A stretch of 62,834 bases of DNA from NCBI GenBank assembly GCA_025351345.1, contig JANXWB010000018.1, positions 1 through 62,834 on the forward strand, written 5' to 3'. Source of the stretch: Synechococcales cyanobacterium GL140_1_metabat_312 (GTDB lineage: Bacteria; Cyanobacteriota; Cyanobacteriia; Leptolyngbyales; Leptolyngbyaceae). The notes under the pieces are model-generated. The model did no database searches and was not told where the DNA came from. It saw only the letters and a program-made list of their open reading frames with translations. Each line of letters begins with the position of its first letter. Position 1 is the stretch's first letter. Position numbers and translations under genes: made by a program. Below, piece after piece: positions 35,378 to 42,761 of this stretch.

Positions 35378-35439
35378 TGGCCTAATAGATTAAACGCCTA
35401 GTAGGTTGAATACTTTGGCTCAGAAGTTAAGGAGTATGC

Positions 35440-35471
35440 GATCGGAATAGCAAATTGAAACTATTCCGATC
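35440..35471. terminator. Hairpin between convergent cobQ and ABC1 kinase genes
   Basis: GATCGGAATAG (35440-35450) and CTATTCCGATC (35461-35471) form a perfect 11-base stem with a 10-base loop. No T-run follows on either strand. Its position between convergent gene ends suggests bidirectional termination or 3'-end protection. Confidence 0.55.
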
Positions 35472-35480
35472 ATATTAAGT

Positions 35481-37508
35481 CTACCGCGCAGATCCGATCG
35501 GTCTCAAGGGTGGATTGGGTGGATTAAAGACGGGAGCTGTTCGGTTTTTTGAGGCCGATCGATTAGATTGATCTGCCAACAACACTTCACGAATGAACCG
35601 AGAAATTAATCGCTGAGTCAATCCCATCGCAATACGTTGACCCATTTGTTGTGTTTCGGCCCGAGCCGCTAGCTTTGGTAATAACGTCAAAAGATGATTG
35701 GCATCAAATCCTTCAGTATCTTGCAAAATCGCCCAAATCCGTTTGATATAGTCTAGAGTCGCCGCATTATCTAGAGACTGAGGAGATTGAATAGATTGCT
35801 CTGTTGGCAGTCCCAATCGGCTTCCAACATTGGCTGTGAAATTCTGCCAAGCATTTTGACCTAGAAGATCAACATTTTTAATAATCTCTTCAATTAAGCG
35901 TTCTCGAATATAGTTGCCTTGTTCTGAAAACAGAAACTCAATTCCCTGATCCAATGAACCACTAATGTCATATTCCATGCTGCCTTTCGCATTTTTAAGC
36001 AGTCCTTCCAAGCGATTCCATCGGAAACTTTCTTCTTTGAACAGCAGCTCTTTCAATGAATTTCGCAGTTCTGGCGCAGGATCTGTTAGCAATCGTTTTG
36101 CAATGTAGGGGTAGGCTTCCCCTAAAACTTTAAAGTTTGGATCGACATTAATCGCAATGCCTTCTAACGTCACAAGCGATCGGATAATTAAGGCAAAGTA
36201 AGCCGGAACCCTGAATGGATATTCATACATTAGTTCCGAAAGCCGATCGGTAATTGATGCAATATTAATATCCGAAACACTGCCGCCCAGAGCATCTTCA
36301 AATACCATCGCAAAGGCTGGAATAATCGGCGTGAGATCAACATCTGGCGTTAGAAATTCTAATTTTACATAGTCCTGAGCTAAGCCTTCAAAGTCACGGT
36401 TAATCAAATGAACAATAGCTTCAATTAAGCCATATTTTTGATAAGGTTTCATATTGCTCATCATCCCAAAATCGAGATAAGCCAGCTTGCCATTGGGCAT
36501 CGCTAAAAGGTTGCCGGGATGGGGATCGGCATGGAAAAAGCCATGTTCTAAAAGTTGACGCAGTGAGCATTGAACGCCCACATTAACCAAATAGGTGGCA
36601 TCTAAACCTTGAGCCGCGATCGCTTCTAGTTCAGTTAGTTTTGTGCCTTCAATCCATTCCATTGTCAGAACGCGCCGTGCCGTGTAATCCCAATAAATAG
36701 TTGGCACATAAATATCAGACATGTAGCCGTACAATTCATCAAACCGTTCCGCATTTCGTCCTTCTTGCGTGTAATCCATTTCCTCAAAAATACGTTCGGC
36801 AAATTCATCAGTAATTGCAACTAAATCACTACGAATGATTGAAATACGCGCCATGGCTAGGGCTGCAATTTTTCGTAGTACAAACAAATCCAGAGCAATC
36901 CCACGGGCTAATCCTGGACGCTGGACTTTGACAGCGACCTGTTCTCCTGTTTTTAGGATTGCTCGATAGACTTGGCCGAGGGATGCGGCAGCGATCGGTT
37001 TGGGTGAGATTTCGGCGTAGACTTCACTGGGGTCTTTTCCGAGTTCTTCACGAATAAATTGGAAGGCTATTTCGTTGGGGAAGGGAGGAATTTGATCTTG
37101 GAGTTTAGAAAGTTCTTCTAGGAATATGGGCGGCACCAAATCGGGCCGAGTAGACATGGCTTGGCCAATTTTGATGAAGGCGGGGCCGAGTTCGGTTAAT
37201 AAATCTCGCAGTTGTACGGCTCGAATCCGTTGTTCAGAAATCTTTTTGCCCTGAGTGATGTCTAACCAAATGCCGAAAAGATAGGTAAACAGAGGAAGAA
37301 AGACGCTGACAGCGCGTTTGATGACTTCCCAGTAATGACCTTGGTAGTAGGCGGCGATCGCTTCCGGGTCGTAGCGCAATGGAATCCCATCAACATCGGT
37401 CATCGTCGCGTTGGCCGTGGGTTCGGGTGCATTGCTGATGACAGATGAAGGCGCTACAGCAGTGGCAGCGACATCAAGCGTCAATGGTTCGGCAGTCTGG
37501 TAAGTCAT
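35481..37508 (-). CDS. ABC1/UbiB-family atypical kinase
   Basis: This 675-residue member of the ABC1 (AarF/UbiB/ADCK) family works in quinone or isoprenoid metabolism. The KxGQ motif lies in PAFIKIGQAMSTRPDLVPP. The Ala-rich loop is KPIAAASLGQVYRA, the ATP-anchoring Lys is in VAVKVQRPG, and the catalytic-type loop is GFFHADPHPGNLL with YLDFGMM. The first 70 residues are variable, and the C-terminal 150 residues are the helical tail usual in cyanobacterial members. Several paralogues per cyanobacterial genome are normal, so a gene symbol is not safe. Confidence 0.9.
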   Translation of the reverse strand: MTYQTAEPLTLDVAATAVAPSSVISNAPEPTANATMTDVDGIPLRYDPEAIAAYYQGHYWEVIKRAVSVFLPLFTYLFGIWLDITQGKKISEQRIRAVQLRDLLTELGPAFIKIGQAMSTRPDLVPPIFLEELSKLQDQIPPFPNEIAFQFIREELGKDPSEVYAEISPKPIAAASLGQVYRAILKTGEQVAVKVQRPGLARGIALDLFVLRKIAALAMARISIIRSDLVAITDEFAERIFEEMDYTQEGRNAERFDELYGYMSDIYVPTIYWDYTARRVLTMEWIEGTKLTELEAIAAQGLDATYLVNVGVQCSLRQLLEHGFFHADPHPGNLLAMPNGKLAYLDFGMMSNMKPYQKYGLIEAIVHLINRDFEGLAQDYVKLEFLTPDVDLTPIIPAFAMVFEDALGGSVSDINIASITDRLSELMYEYPFRVPAYFALIIRSLVTLEGIAINVDPNFKVLGEAYPYIAKRLLTDPAPELRNSLKELLFKEESFRWNRLEGLLKNAKGSMEYDISGSLDQGIEFLFSEQGNYIRERLIEEIIKNVDLLGQNAWQNFTANVGSRLGLPTEQSIQSPQSLDNAATLDYIKRIWAILQDTEGFDANHLLTLLPKLAARAETQQMGQRIAMGLTQRLISRFIREVLLADQSNRSASKNRTAPVFNPPNPPLRPIGSAR

Positions 37509-37798
37509 AGGGCGGTGGGCGCGTCCTGGCGGTGGGCTGGCTGTTGATTGATAAGAGTTGAGGTAAACGTCTTACTATAATGCGGCGCTTGTAATCAATT
37601 GTAACAAGAATTTCGCCGAAGTCTTCGGTGGAACGGATATTCCATCCAGTATCTTTGGTAAATGATTGGGATGCTTGCTGTTTCGAGTGGGGATTTCTGG
37701 GGTGAGCGGGGGTTAGACGGTGTCACATCACACTTCAAGCGTAGTAAATTTCAGATGCTGGCCTATTCGCGAGGCATAAAATCCAAAATTTTTCGATC

Positions 37799-37860
37799 GC
37801 TCTTCGCGCGAAGAGCTAAGAAGCGCAAAGATAAGAGTGTAAAAGAGCTAAGGGCTATGA
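37799..37860 (-). promoter_or_regulatory. Palindrome and conserved block downstream of variable repeat 1
   Basis: GCTCTTCGCGCGAAGAGC (37799-37816) is a perfect 18-base palindrome. Bases 37793-37860 also align with 39861-39940, downstream of the other variable repeat, through CGATCGC, AAGAAGCGCAA, AAGAGTGTAAAAG and CTAAGGGCTATG. The template repeat lacks this block. In the Bordetella phage DGR a hairpin or cruciform just downstream of the variable repeat helps target homing; this one is a candidate for the same role. Confidence 0.55.
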
Positions 37861-38672
37861 AGAGTCTTCGGAACACAACTCACAACACGAAAACCGATAT
37901 CGTGGCCGCGCGCGCCCGCAGCAAAGTCGTAACGGTAAGCAGAACGGCACCACCTAGGAATGTTGAACCAGGAACCACCCCGCAAAACTCTTGCTGCACC
38001 TGGCTTTGAGCTATTTTCAAGCCATGCACTGCCACTATCTGGAGCCTCATCATAATTTCCATGCCAATGGTCCTCACACCATTCATAAACATTTCCATGC
38101 ATGTCATACAAACCAAAAGTATTTGCTGGAAACGTTCCGACGGGTGTCGTCTTTTCTAAATATTGGCCCTCTGACCCGTCAGCATGATGAGTATAGTTAC
38201 CGTCATAGTTGGCTAATTCGGTCGTTAACGTCTTCCCGAAAGCAAAAGGAGTCTTTGTTCCACCACGACATGCATATTCCCATTCTGCTTCACTCGGCAG
38301 TCTGTACGATCGTCCTGTTTTAGCCGTCAACCGATCGCAAAACTCTACGGCTTCATCCCACGAAATTTGTTCTACGGGAAGATGGTTTCCTTTGAAGTTT
38401 GAGGGATCTTCTTTTAGTTTGATATTCACTGTTGGATAATCAGCCACAATTCGCCATTGTGCTTGGGTGACTTGATATTTCCCTATAAAGAAGTCTGGTA
38501 CTGTCACTAAATGCTGCGGACCTTCATTATCACGTCGCTCCGGCTCATCTTCGGGTGAACCCATCTCGAATCTGCCGCTAGGAATGAGAACCATATCTAG
38601 GTTTATACCTTTCCCAAGGTCTTCTGGGTAGAATTGGGCGGTGAGTTTGCGGCGGTGAATGGTTAGAGGCAT
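37848..38672 (-). CDS. FGE/C-type-lectin variable protein 1 of a DGR
   Basis: This 274-residue protein is essentially one formylglycine-generating-enzyme-type (SUMF1/FGE-sulfatase) domain with a C-type-lectin fold. Landmarks are MVLIPSGRFEMGSPEDEPER, YQVTQAQWRIV, LPSEAEWEYACRGG and FGLYDMHGNVYEWCEDHW. The C-terminus is VLRGGSWFNIPRWCRSAYR, then YDFAAGARGHDIGFRVVS. Bases 37869-37985 (variable repeat 1) match the template at 38845-38961, with differences mainly at template adenines. Variable residues fall where the fold presents its ligand surface. Such proteins are usually binding modules, not active FGEs. It lies 3' of the template, unlike the partner target. Confidence 0.9.
   Translation of the reverse strand: MPLTIHRRKLTAQFYPEDLGKGINLDMVLIPSGRFEMGSPEDEPERRDNEGPQHLVTVPDFFIGKYQVTQAQWRIVADYPTVNIKLKEDPSNFKGNHLPVEQISWDEAVEFCDRLTAKTGRSYRLPSEAEWEYACRGGTKTPFAFGKTLTTELANYDGNYTHHADGSEGQYLEKTTPVGTFPANTFGLYDMHGNVYEWCEDHWHGNYDEAPDSGSAWLENSSKPGAARVLRGGSWFNIPRWCRSAYRYDFAAGARGHDIGFRVVSCVPKTLHSP
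37869..37985 (-). repeat. DGR variable repeat VR1
   Basis: Aligned without gaps to the template repeat (offset 976). By hand, 16 bases of 117 differ; 14 are at template T on the plus strand (A on the coding strand), plus A-to-G at 38881 and C-to-G at 38890. The VR replaces template Asn codons by Tyr-Asp-Phe and Gly-His-Asp. Confidence 0.9.
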
Positions 38673-38844
38673 AAAAAATTGAGAATTTTTAGAGATGGGG
38701 GCAAGTCTTCACCGAAGCTACCAAGCTACCCCCATCAGGTTTTATTTTTGGATACCTTTGCGGACATCACAGGAACAGGTCTGGACTCTTCGATACACGA
38801 TCGATCGATTCCCACCGATCGAATTTGGCAAGGTGAAGAGTGCT

Positions 38845-38961
38845 CGGAACACAACTCACAACACGAAAACCGATATTGTTATTGCGCGTCCCCGCAGCAT
38901 TGTTGTTACGGTAAGCAGAACGGCACCTCCTAGGATTGTTGATCCAGGAACCACCCCGCTT
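38845..38961 (-). repeat. DGR template repeat (TR)
   Basis: On the minus strand the segment translates as [18 protein letters not shown], then [18 protein letters not shown]. It carries AAC/AAT codons at the positions that vary in both target proteins. It lies 25 bases beyond the RT remnant's stop, has no start codon of its own and sits in an otherwise gene-free 314-base gap (38673-38986). Of 25 coding-strand adenines I count 23 that differ in at least one of the two variable repeats. Bases left of 38845 (toward VR1) diverge quickly from both targets, so the initiation-of-homing end is near 38845-38870. Confidence 0.9.
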
Positions 38962-38986
38962 AGAATTGCCTGCCCCAAGAGCTAGC

Positions 38987-39602
38987 TTAGACGATCAAAG
39001 ACCCGATTCCCCCAAATCTCCCTTGATAAGTGTCTTGCTGGAGTTCTTTAAGACGTTTGCGCGATCGGCGTAGGTTGTCGTTGCGAATGCGAATCCGGTC
39101 GGGCAAGACTCGAAACCCTACAAAACTTACACCGATGTGCGTTTCGGATAACTGACTCTTGATTGGGTGAATTCGTAGTCGTAAGCTTTCTAAATACTCT
39201 TCGATCGCAATTCTGGCTTTTACTAAAGTTGCACGATCGTCTGAAAACAATGCAAAATCATCGACATAACGCAAATAATTCGGCAGTCGCAAGCGATCGG
39301 TAACAAAATGATCAAATCTATTCAAATAACAATTTGCAAAGAATTGGCTAGTCAGATTACCGATGGGAAGTCCACGCGATCGATCTGGGTTTGGGTTCAA
39401 AGATACGAAAGGTGCGATAGGTGCCGGGTTGATAGATTTGAGTCGTAAGTTCGGTTTGGATTTGAAAGAGTTCGGCTTCGAGGTTGTAGTTGAATGCTAG
39501 GACATTACTGCGATAGCGCTTACTGCGTTGGGCTTGGCGAGCGGCAACTAGGAGATTTTCAAAGGTGCTGATTTGCGGATAAAGATTGCCATAACGTTTC
39601 AT
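38987..39602 (-). pseudogene. DGR-type reverse transcriptase, internally deleted and frameshifted
   Basis: The first frame (39602-39357) reads MKRYGNLYPQISTFENLLVA, continues with LAFNYNLEAELFQIQTEL and ends in TYRTFRIFEPKPR, the N-terminus of the cyanobacterial DGR/retron-like RT family. The second frame (39400-38987) resumes at RSRGLPIGNLTSQFFANCYL (RT motif 4) and LRYVDDFALF (motif 5, catalytic YVDD). Roughly 100 or more residues that should lie between, with motifs 1-3 and the first catalytic Asp, are missing, and the junction at about 39357-39400 is out of frame. The C-terminus after TYQGRFGG also looks short. It cannot encode an active polymerase. Confidence 0.85.
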
Positions 39603-39604
39603 AT

Positions 39605-39820
39605 TTAAACAAAACTTGCTTCAACATATTCACAGATGGATCTAGGTTGTGGAAGTGCATCGCCATCACTTTTTAAGCCTTCAAGATGGAATTCTATTGC
39701 TTCTTGAATCAGCATTCTGACTTCCTCAAGAGTCTCTGCTACGGCGACACAACCGGGGAGATCCGGAATATAAGCTCCATAGCTAGTCGCTCCTTGTTCA
39801 ATGACGATCGCATAGCGCAT
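39605..39820 (-). CDS. HicB-like antitoxin-fold protein, solitary
   Basis: This 71-residue protein starts MRYAIVIEQGATSYGAYIPD and continues LPGCVAVAETLEEVRMLI, the HicB partial RNase H-like fold (Y-x-A-x-x-P-D-L-P-G-C). A helix and a short tail follow, with no visible DNA-binding domain. No HicA toxin is next to it: the 109 bases upstream (39821-39929) hold only the VR2 downstream block. It ends two bases before the RT start codon. Many cyanobacteria carry such solitary copies. It may be translationally coupled to the RT, or be a passenger. Confidence 0.75.
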   Translation of the reverse strand: MRYAIVIEQGATSYGAYIPDLPGCVAVAETLEEVRMLIQEAIEFHLEGLKSDGDALPQPRSICEYVEASFV

Positions 39821-39860
39821 TAGGAATCCTCTTTGTTGAGTTGATCGAGTTGTGCCTTTT

Positions 39861-39929
39861 TCGATCGCGCTTGGCGCGAAGGGCTAAGAAGCGCAAGGAC
39901 AAGAGCGCAAAGACAAGAGTGTAAAAGCG
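39861..39929 (-). promoter_or_regulatory. Imperfect hairpin and conserved block downstream of VR2
   Basis: GCGCTTGGCGCGAAGGGC (39867-39884) is the diverged counterpart of the perfect palindrome after VR1; two of nine pairs are broken. The following AAGAAGCGCAA and AAGAGTGTAAAAGCGCTAAG are shared with 37817-37855. An internal repeat (AAGAGCGCAAAGAC) makes this copy longer. Confidence 0.5.
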
Positions 39930-41678
39930 CTAAGGGCTATGAAGAGTCCTCGGCACACAACTCACAACACGAAAACCGAGACTGAAGTAGCGCGTCCCCG
40001 CAGCATAGCTGACACGGGAAGCAGAACGGCACCTCCAAGGATTGAAGATCCAGGAACCACCCCGCAATACCTTTATAGTATCGGAATCCGGATCGGATCC
40101 GGAATCATTAGAGGCATTCCAAATAGTTCCGTCTGTAGGTGCTTCTTCGTAATTGCTATGCCAATCATCCGCACACCATTCCCATAGATTTCCATGCATG
40201 TCGTATAAACCAAAATCGTTTGCAGGAAATGTTCCGACGACAGTGGTTTTATTTTTAGGTTTACCTTTACGACCTCGACCATACAAATTATCAGCGTCAT
40301 AGTTAGCTAACTCAGTATCGATCGTCTCCCCAAAATGAAACGGAGTAGTCGTCCCCGCACGGCAAGCATATTCCCACTCCGCCTCACTCGGCAGCCGATA
40401 TTCCCGTCCCGTCTCCAGCGATAACCGCGCACAAAATTCCACACAGTGATCCCATGAGACTCGTTCTACAGGCAAGTTATCGCCCTTAAAGTTAGAAGGA
40501 TTAGCGTCTAGTACAATTTTAATCTGAGGTAAGGCCGTCGCCACCGATCGCCACTGCGCCTGCGTAACCAAACACTGTCCCATATAGAATTCTGGCACCG
40601 TAACCCAATGTTGTGGTCTCTCGTCAGAAGCAGACTCCAGTTCCTCCTCCGGCGCACCCATCAGAAACCGTCCAGCGGGAATCTGCACCATATTCAACTT
40701 AATGCCATTACCCAAAGGCTCAACGTAGCCCGCAACCGTTGCGCTACCGGGAATAATCTTGAATAATTCTTTCTTCTTTTTACGACGCAAGAATCCAGAT
40801 TCTTCGACTGATAACTGTGCGGTCTTAAATTCAAAAGTAATGTTCTGCCATTCTAATTTCGGCAGTTCATCCACAACCAATTCCTCCCCCTCTTCAAGAC
40901 TCGCCGTCTCAAACTCAAACGTCTGAAGCGCTGGATATCCCAGCAATGAATTCGGTAACGGATTCCCCAACAACGCCATCGGAAAGGCCAACGTCCGATC
41001 GCCCACCACAAACTCGATCGCCGCATCCCCCTTAACCTTCTCCGGCTGCCTCATCGCCTCACTCACCCTCCCCGCCAACGCCACCAACCCCGAATGCTCC
41101 AACAATCTCGGCGCAAGCTCCTGCACAATTCCCGACAACCAAGCTAACTCCGCCTTCCCCGCCCCAAAACTCCCCGGCTCCGTCACCGCCCCACCCCAAT
41201 GGGCAAACTCATCCCCCATCTGCCCCACTGCCTCATCCCGCAACTCTGCCACACACAACATCGCCGCCCACTGCTGATACTTCTGCTGCCGCTGCGTCAC
41301 ATAGGAATTCGTCCGAGCTAAATGCTGCACATAGCCTACCAACACCTTCGCTATTATCTCCACCTGTTCCGGCTCCTCCCGCTCCAACCGCCCCAATAAC
41401 TCCGCCTGTACCCCCGAATCCATCACATACCGCTCATACCCCACCTCCCGACACAAATCCGACAACAATAAATCTGCCTCCGCTACCCAAGGTAACAACG
41501 GCAAAAACTGACTCCGCAAATACCCCACCAACTCTGGTGTCAACACAATAGGCACCGCCGCATACCACAGAAATCGCTCATAAGACGGCTCAAAGCAGCG
41601 TACAAAGCGATCGATCCCCCACTCCACCTCATTCATCTCAGCACTCGCCCGACGCACCATACCAGTAGCCTCCAGCAC
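39930..41678 (-). CDS. FGE/C-type-lectin variable protein 2, fused to conflict-system N-terminal region
   Basis: The 582-residue protein has an N-terminal helical region of about 300 residues (VEWGIDRFVRCFEPSYERFL; WAAMLCVAELRDEAVGQM) that I take as the part adapting it to the adjacent vWA and MoxR proteins. A basic linker (LRRKKKKELFK) follows. The FGE domain comes next: MVQIPAGRFLMGAPEEELES, LPSEAEWEYACRAGTTTPF and GLYDMHGNLWEWCADDWHS. It ends VLRGGSWIFNPWRCRSASR, then VSYAAGTRYFSLGFRVVS. Bases 39951-40067 are variable repeat 2. The start is GTG 41678, overlapping the vWA stop by one base (ATG 41660 is an alternative). Confidence 0.88.
   Translation of the reverse strand: MLEATGMVRRASAEMNEVEWGIDRFVRCFEPSYERFLWYAAVPIVLTPELVGYLRSQFLPLLPWVAEADLLLSDLCREVGYERYVMDSGVQAELLGRLEREEPEQVEIIAKVLVGYVQHLARTNSYVTQRQQKYQQWAAMLCVAELRDEAVGQMGDEFAHWGGAVTEPGSFGAGKAELAWLSGIVQELAPRLLEHSGLVALAGRVSEAMRQPEKVKGDAAIEFVVGDRTLAFPMALLGNPLPNSLLGYPALQTFEFETASLEEGEELVVDELPKLEWQNITFEFKTAQLSVEESGFLRRKKKKELFKIIPGSATVAGYVEPLGNGIKLNMVQIPAGRFLMGAPEEELESASDERPQHWVTVPEFYMGQCLVTQAQWRSVATALPQIKIVLDANPSNFKGDNLPVERVSWDHCVEFCARLSLETGREYRLPSEAEWEYACRAGTTTPFHFGETIDTELANYDADNLYGRGRKGKPKNKTTVVGTFPANDFGLYDMHGNLWEWCADDWHSNYEEAPTDGTIWNASNDSGSDPDSDTIKVLRGGSWIFNPWRCRSASRVSYAAGTRYFSLGFRVVSCVPRTLHSP
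39951..40067 (-). repeat. DGR variable repeat VR2
   Basis: Gap-free alignment to the template (offset 1106) shows 17 differences in 117 bases; 15 are at coding-strand adenines of the template, plus A-to-C at 38848 and A-to-G at 38881 on the plus strand. Template NNN becomes Val-Ser-Tyr and the next NNN becomes Tyr-Phe-Ser. Confidence 0.9.
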
Positions 41679-42757
41679 TAAAATAATTGTCCCATTAATT
41701 TCTCCACCATCTGCCCAAACCCATCCCGATCCATCACAGACATCGGCAACACCTCAGCCAAGATTTCCGCACTACTTCGGTCCCACCGTTCCCTCGGCAT
41801 CGGATTCAACCAGCCCACCGCCGCCGTCCTCGATCGCACCCCTCTCAAAAACCGCATCGTCGCCAAAATCCTTTCCTTCTCGCGCCGTCCCCGCGCCGCC
41901 CCCGCATCACTCACCATCACCACACTCGTCTCATCATCAATCACCCCCAACACCTCCGCCAGCGCAATCGGCTCCGTCAAATGCTCATCCCGATACAGGA
42001 ACTCCTGGGGCACATTGTAAAAGTAAAAAACATCAAACCGTTCTAAGTTTGCATCCTCCCTCGCCGTCTCCACCAGATCCCGACTCAACCGATGAAACGG
42101 CACCATCGATCCCTGCTGATCAATCAACAACAACAGCCGCATATGGTTCACGCGGCGATGCCCCATCACCGGACCCACATATATGCCTGTCTTAGCCACC
42201 CGAACTACTGTCAGCCTAATATCTACCACATCCCTCGGCCCATCCGCCCGCAACCGCCGCATCGATCGCCAGCCATAGGACATCGATCGCCGTGTCACTG
42301 GACCCATGCCTCTCAATTCAAACTCATCCATCGCCGTCGCCAGATTCGGCACCTGCACAGGCAACGCACTAAACCCCGCTGTCACAGGTGTTTCCACCGA
42401 TCGTCCCTGCGGTTTAGGACTAGTCTTCTGTTCCGATCGTTTCTCAGAGCCACGATCGGTTTCAGTTTTATCGTCCTTATCATCAGACTGTGATCGATCG
42501 TCCTTAAAATCCTCCTTCTGCGTCTCCCAAGCCACCACAATCTCCCGCCACAGCTTCTCCCAACTCATCTGCTCCGCCACAGAATGACACCACAGCGATT
42601 TTAGTACCTGCTCTAAAGCATCACTATCTGCCAACCCAAAGCCACCCTGTACTGCGTCGATCGCCGCCTGCAACTCACCCACTCCCAAATGAAACTCCCT
42701 ACGGACCTTCCCAAACGCATCCTGAACCCTTTGCAATACCAGCGGAACATCATTCAT
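41678..42757 (-). CDS. vWA-domain protein of a MoxR-vWA conflict system
   Basis: This is a protein of about 359 residues. The N-terminal 100 residues are helical, followed by an acidic Asp/Lys/Ser-rich linker (SQSDDKDDKTETDRGSEK). A vWA-like domain occupies about residues 185-359 (MRLLLLIDQQGSMVPFHRLS; DVFYFYNVPQEFLY; SVVMVSDAGAARGRREKE). The metal site is degenerate: DQQGS instead of DxSxS. It follows moxR by four bases and overlaps the FGE gene, so the three are coupled. The frame is open to 42826, but ATG 42757 has a good site (GGGGGATAGGAAA). Known MoxR-vWA pairs act as an ATP-driven chaperone with an adaptor. Confidence 0.82.
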   Translation of the reverse strand: MNDVPLVLQRVQDAFGKVRREFHLGVGELQAAIDAVQGGFGLADSDALEQVLKSLWCHSVAEQMSWEKLWREIVVAWETQKEDFKDDRSQSDDKDDKTETDRGSEKRSEQKTSPKPQGRSVETPVTAGFSALPVQVPNLATAMDEFELRGMGPVTRRSMSYGWRSMRRLRADGPRDVVDIRLTVVRVAKTGIYVGPVMGHRRVNHMRLLLLIDQQGSMVPFHRLSRDLVETAREDANLERFDVFYFYNVPQEFLYRDEHLTEPIALAEVLGVIDDETSVVMVSDAGAARGRREKERILATMRFLRGVRSRTAAVGWLNPMPRERWDRSSAEILAEVLPMSVMDRDGFGQMVEKLMGQLF

Positions 42758-42761
42758 TTTC

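Noticed and set aside
37662-38009. Plus-strand ORF across variable repeat 1, similar in translation to ORFs at 38695-38985 and 39939-40187
   Set aside because: They are antisense readings of VR1, TR and VR2. Their similarity only reflects the DGR repeats, and the coding sense is minus, with FGE domains.
39821-39929. Possible HicA toxin gene next to HicB
   Set aside because: The 109 bases contain only the conserved block downstream of VR2 and no HicA-like frame.
42092-42493. 133-codon His/Pro-rich plus-strand ORF inside the vWA gene
   Set aside because: Antisense artefact of the charged linker and vWA domain.
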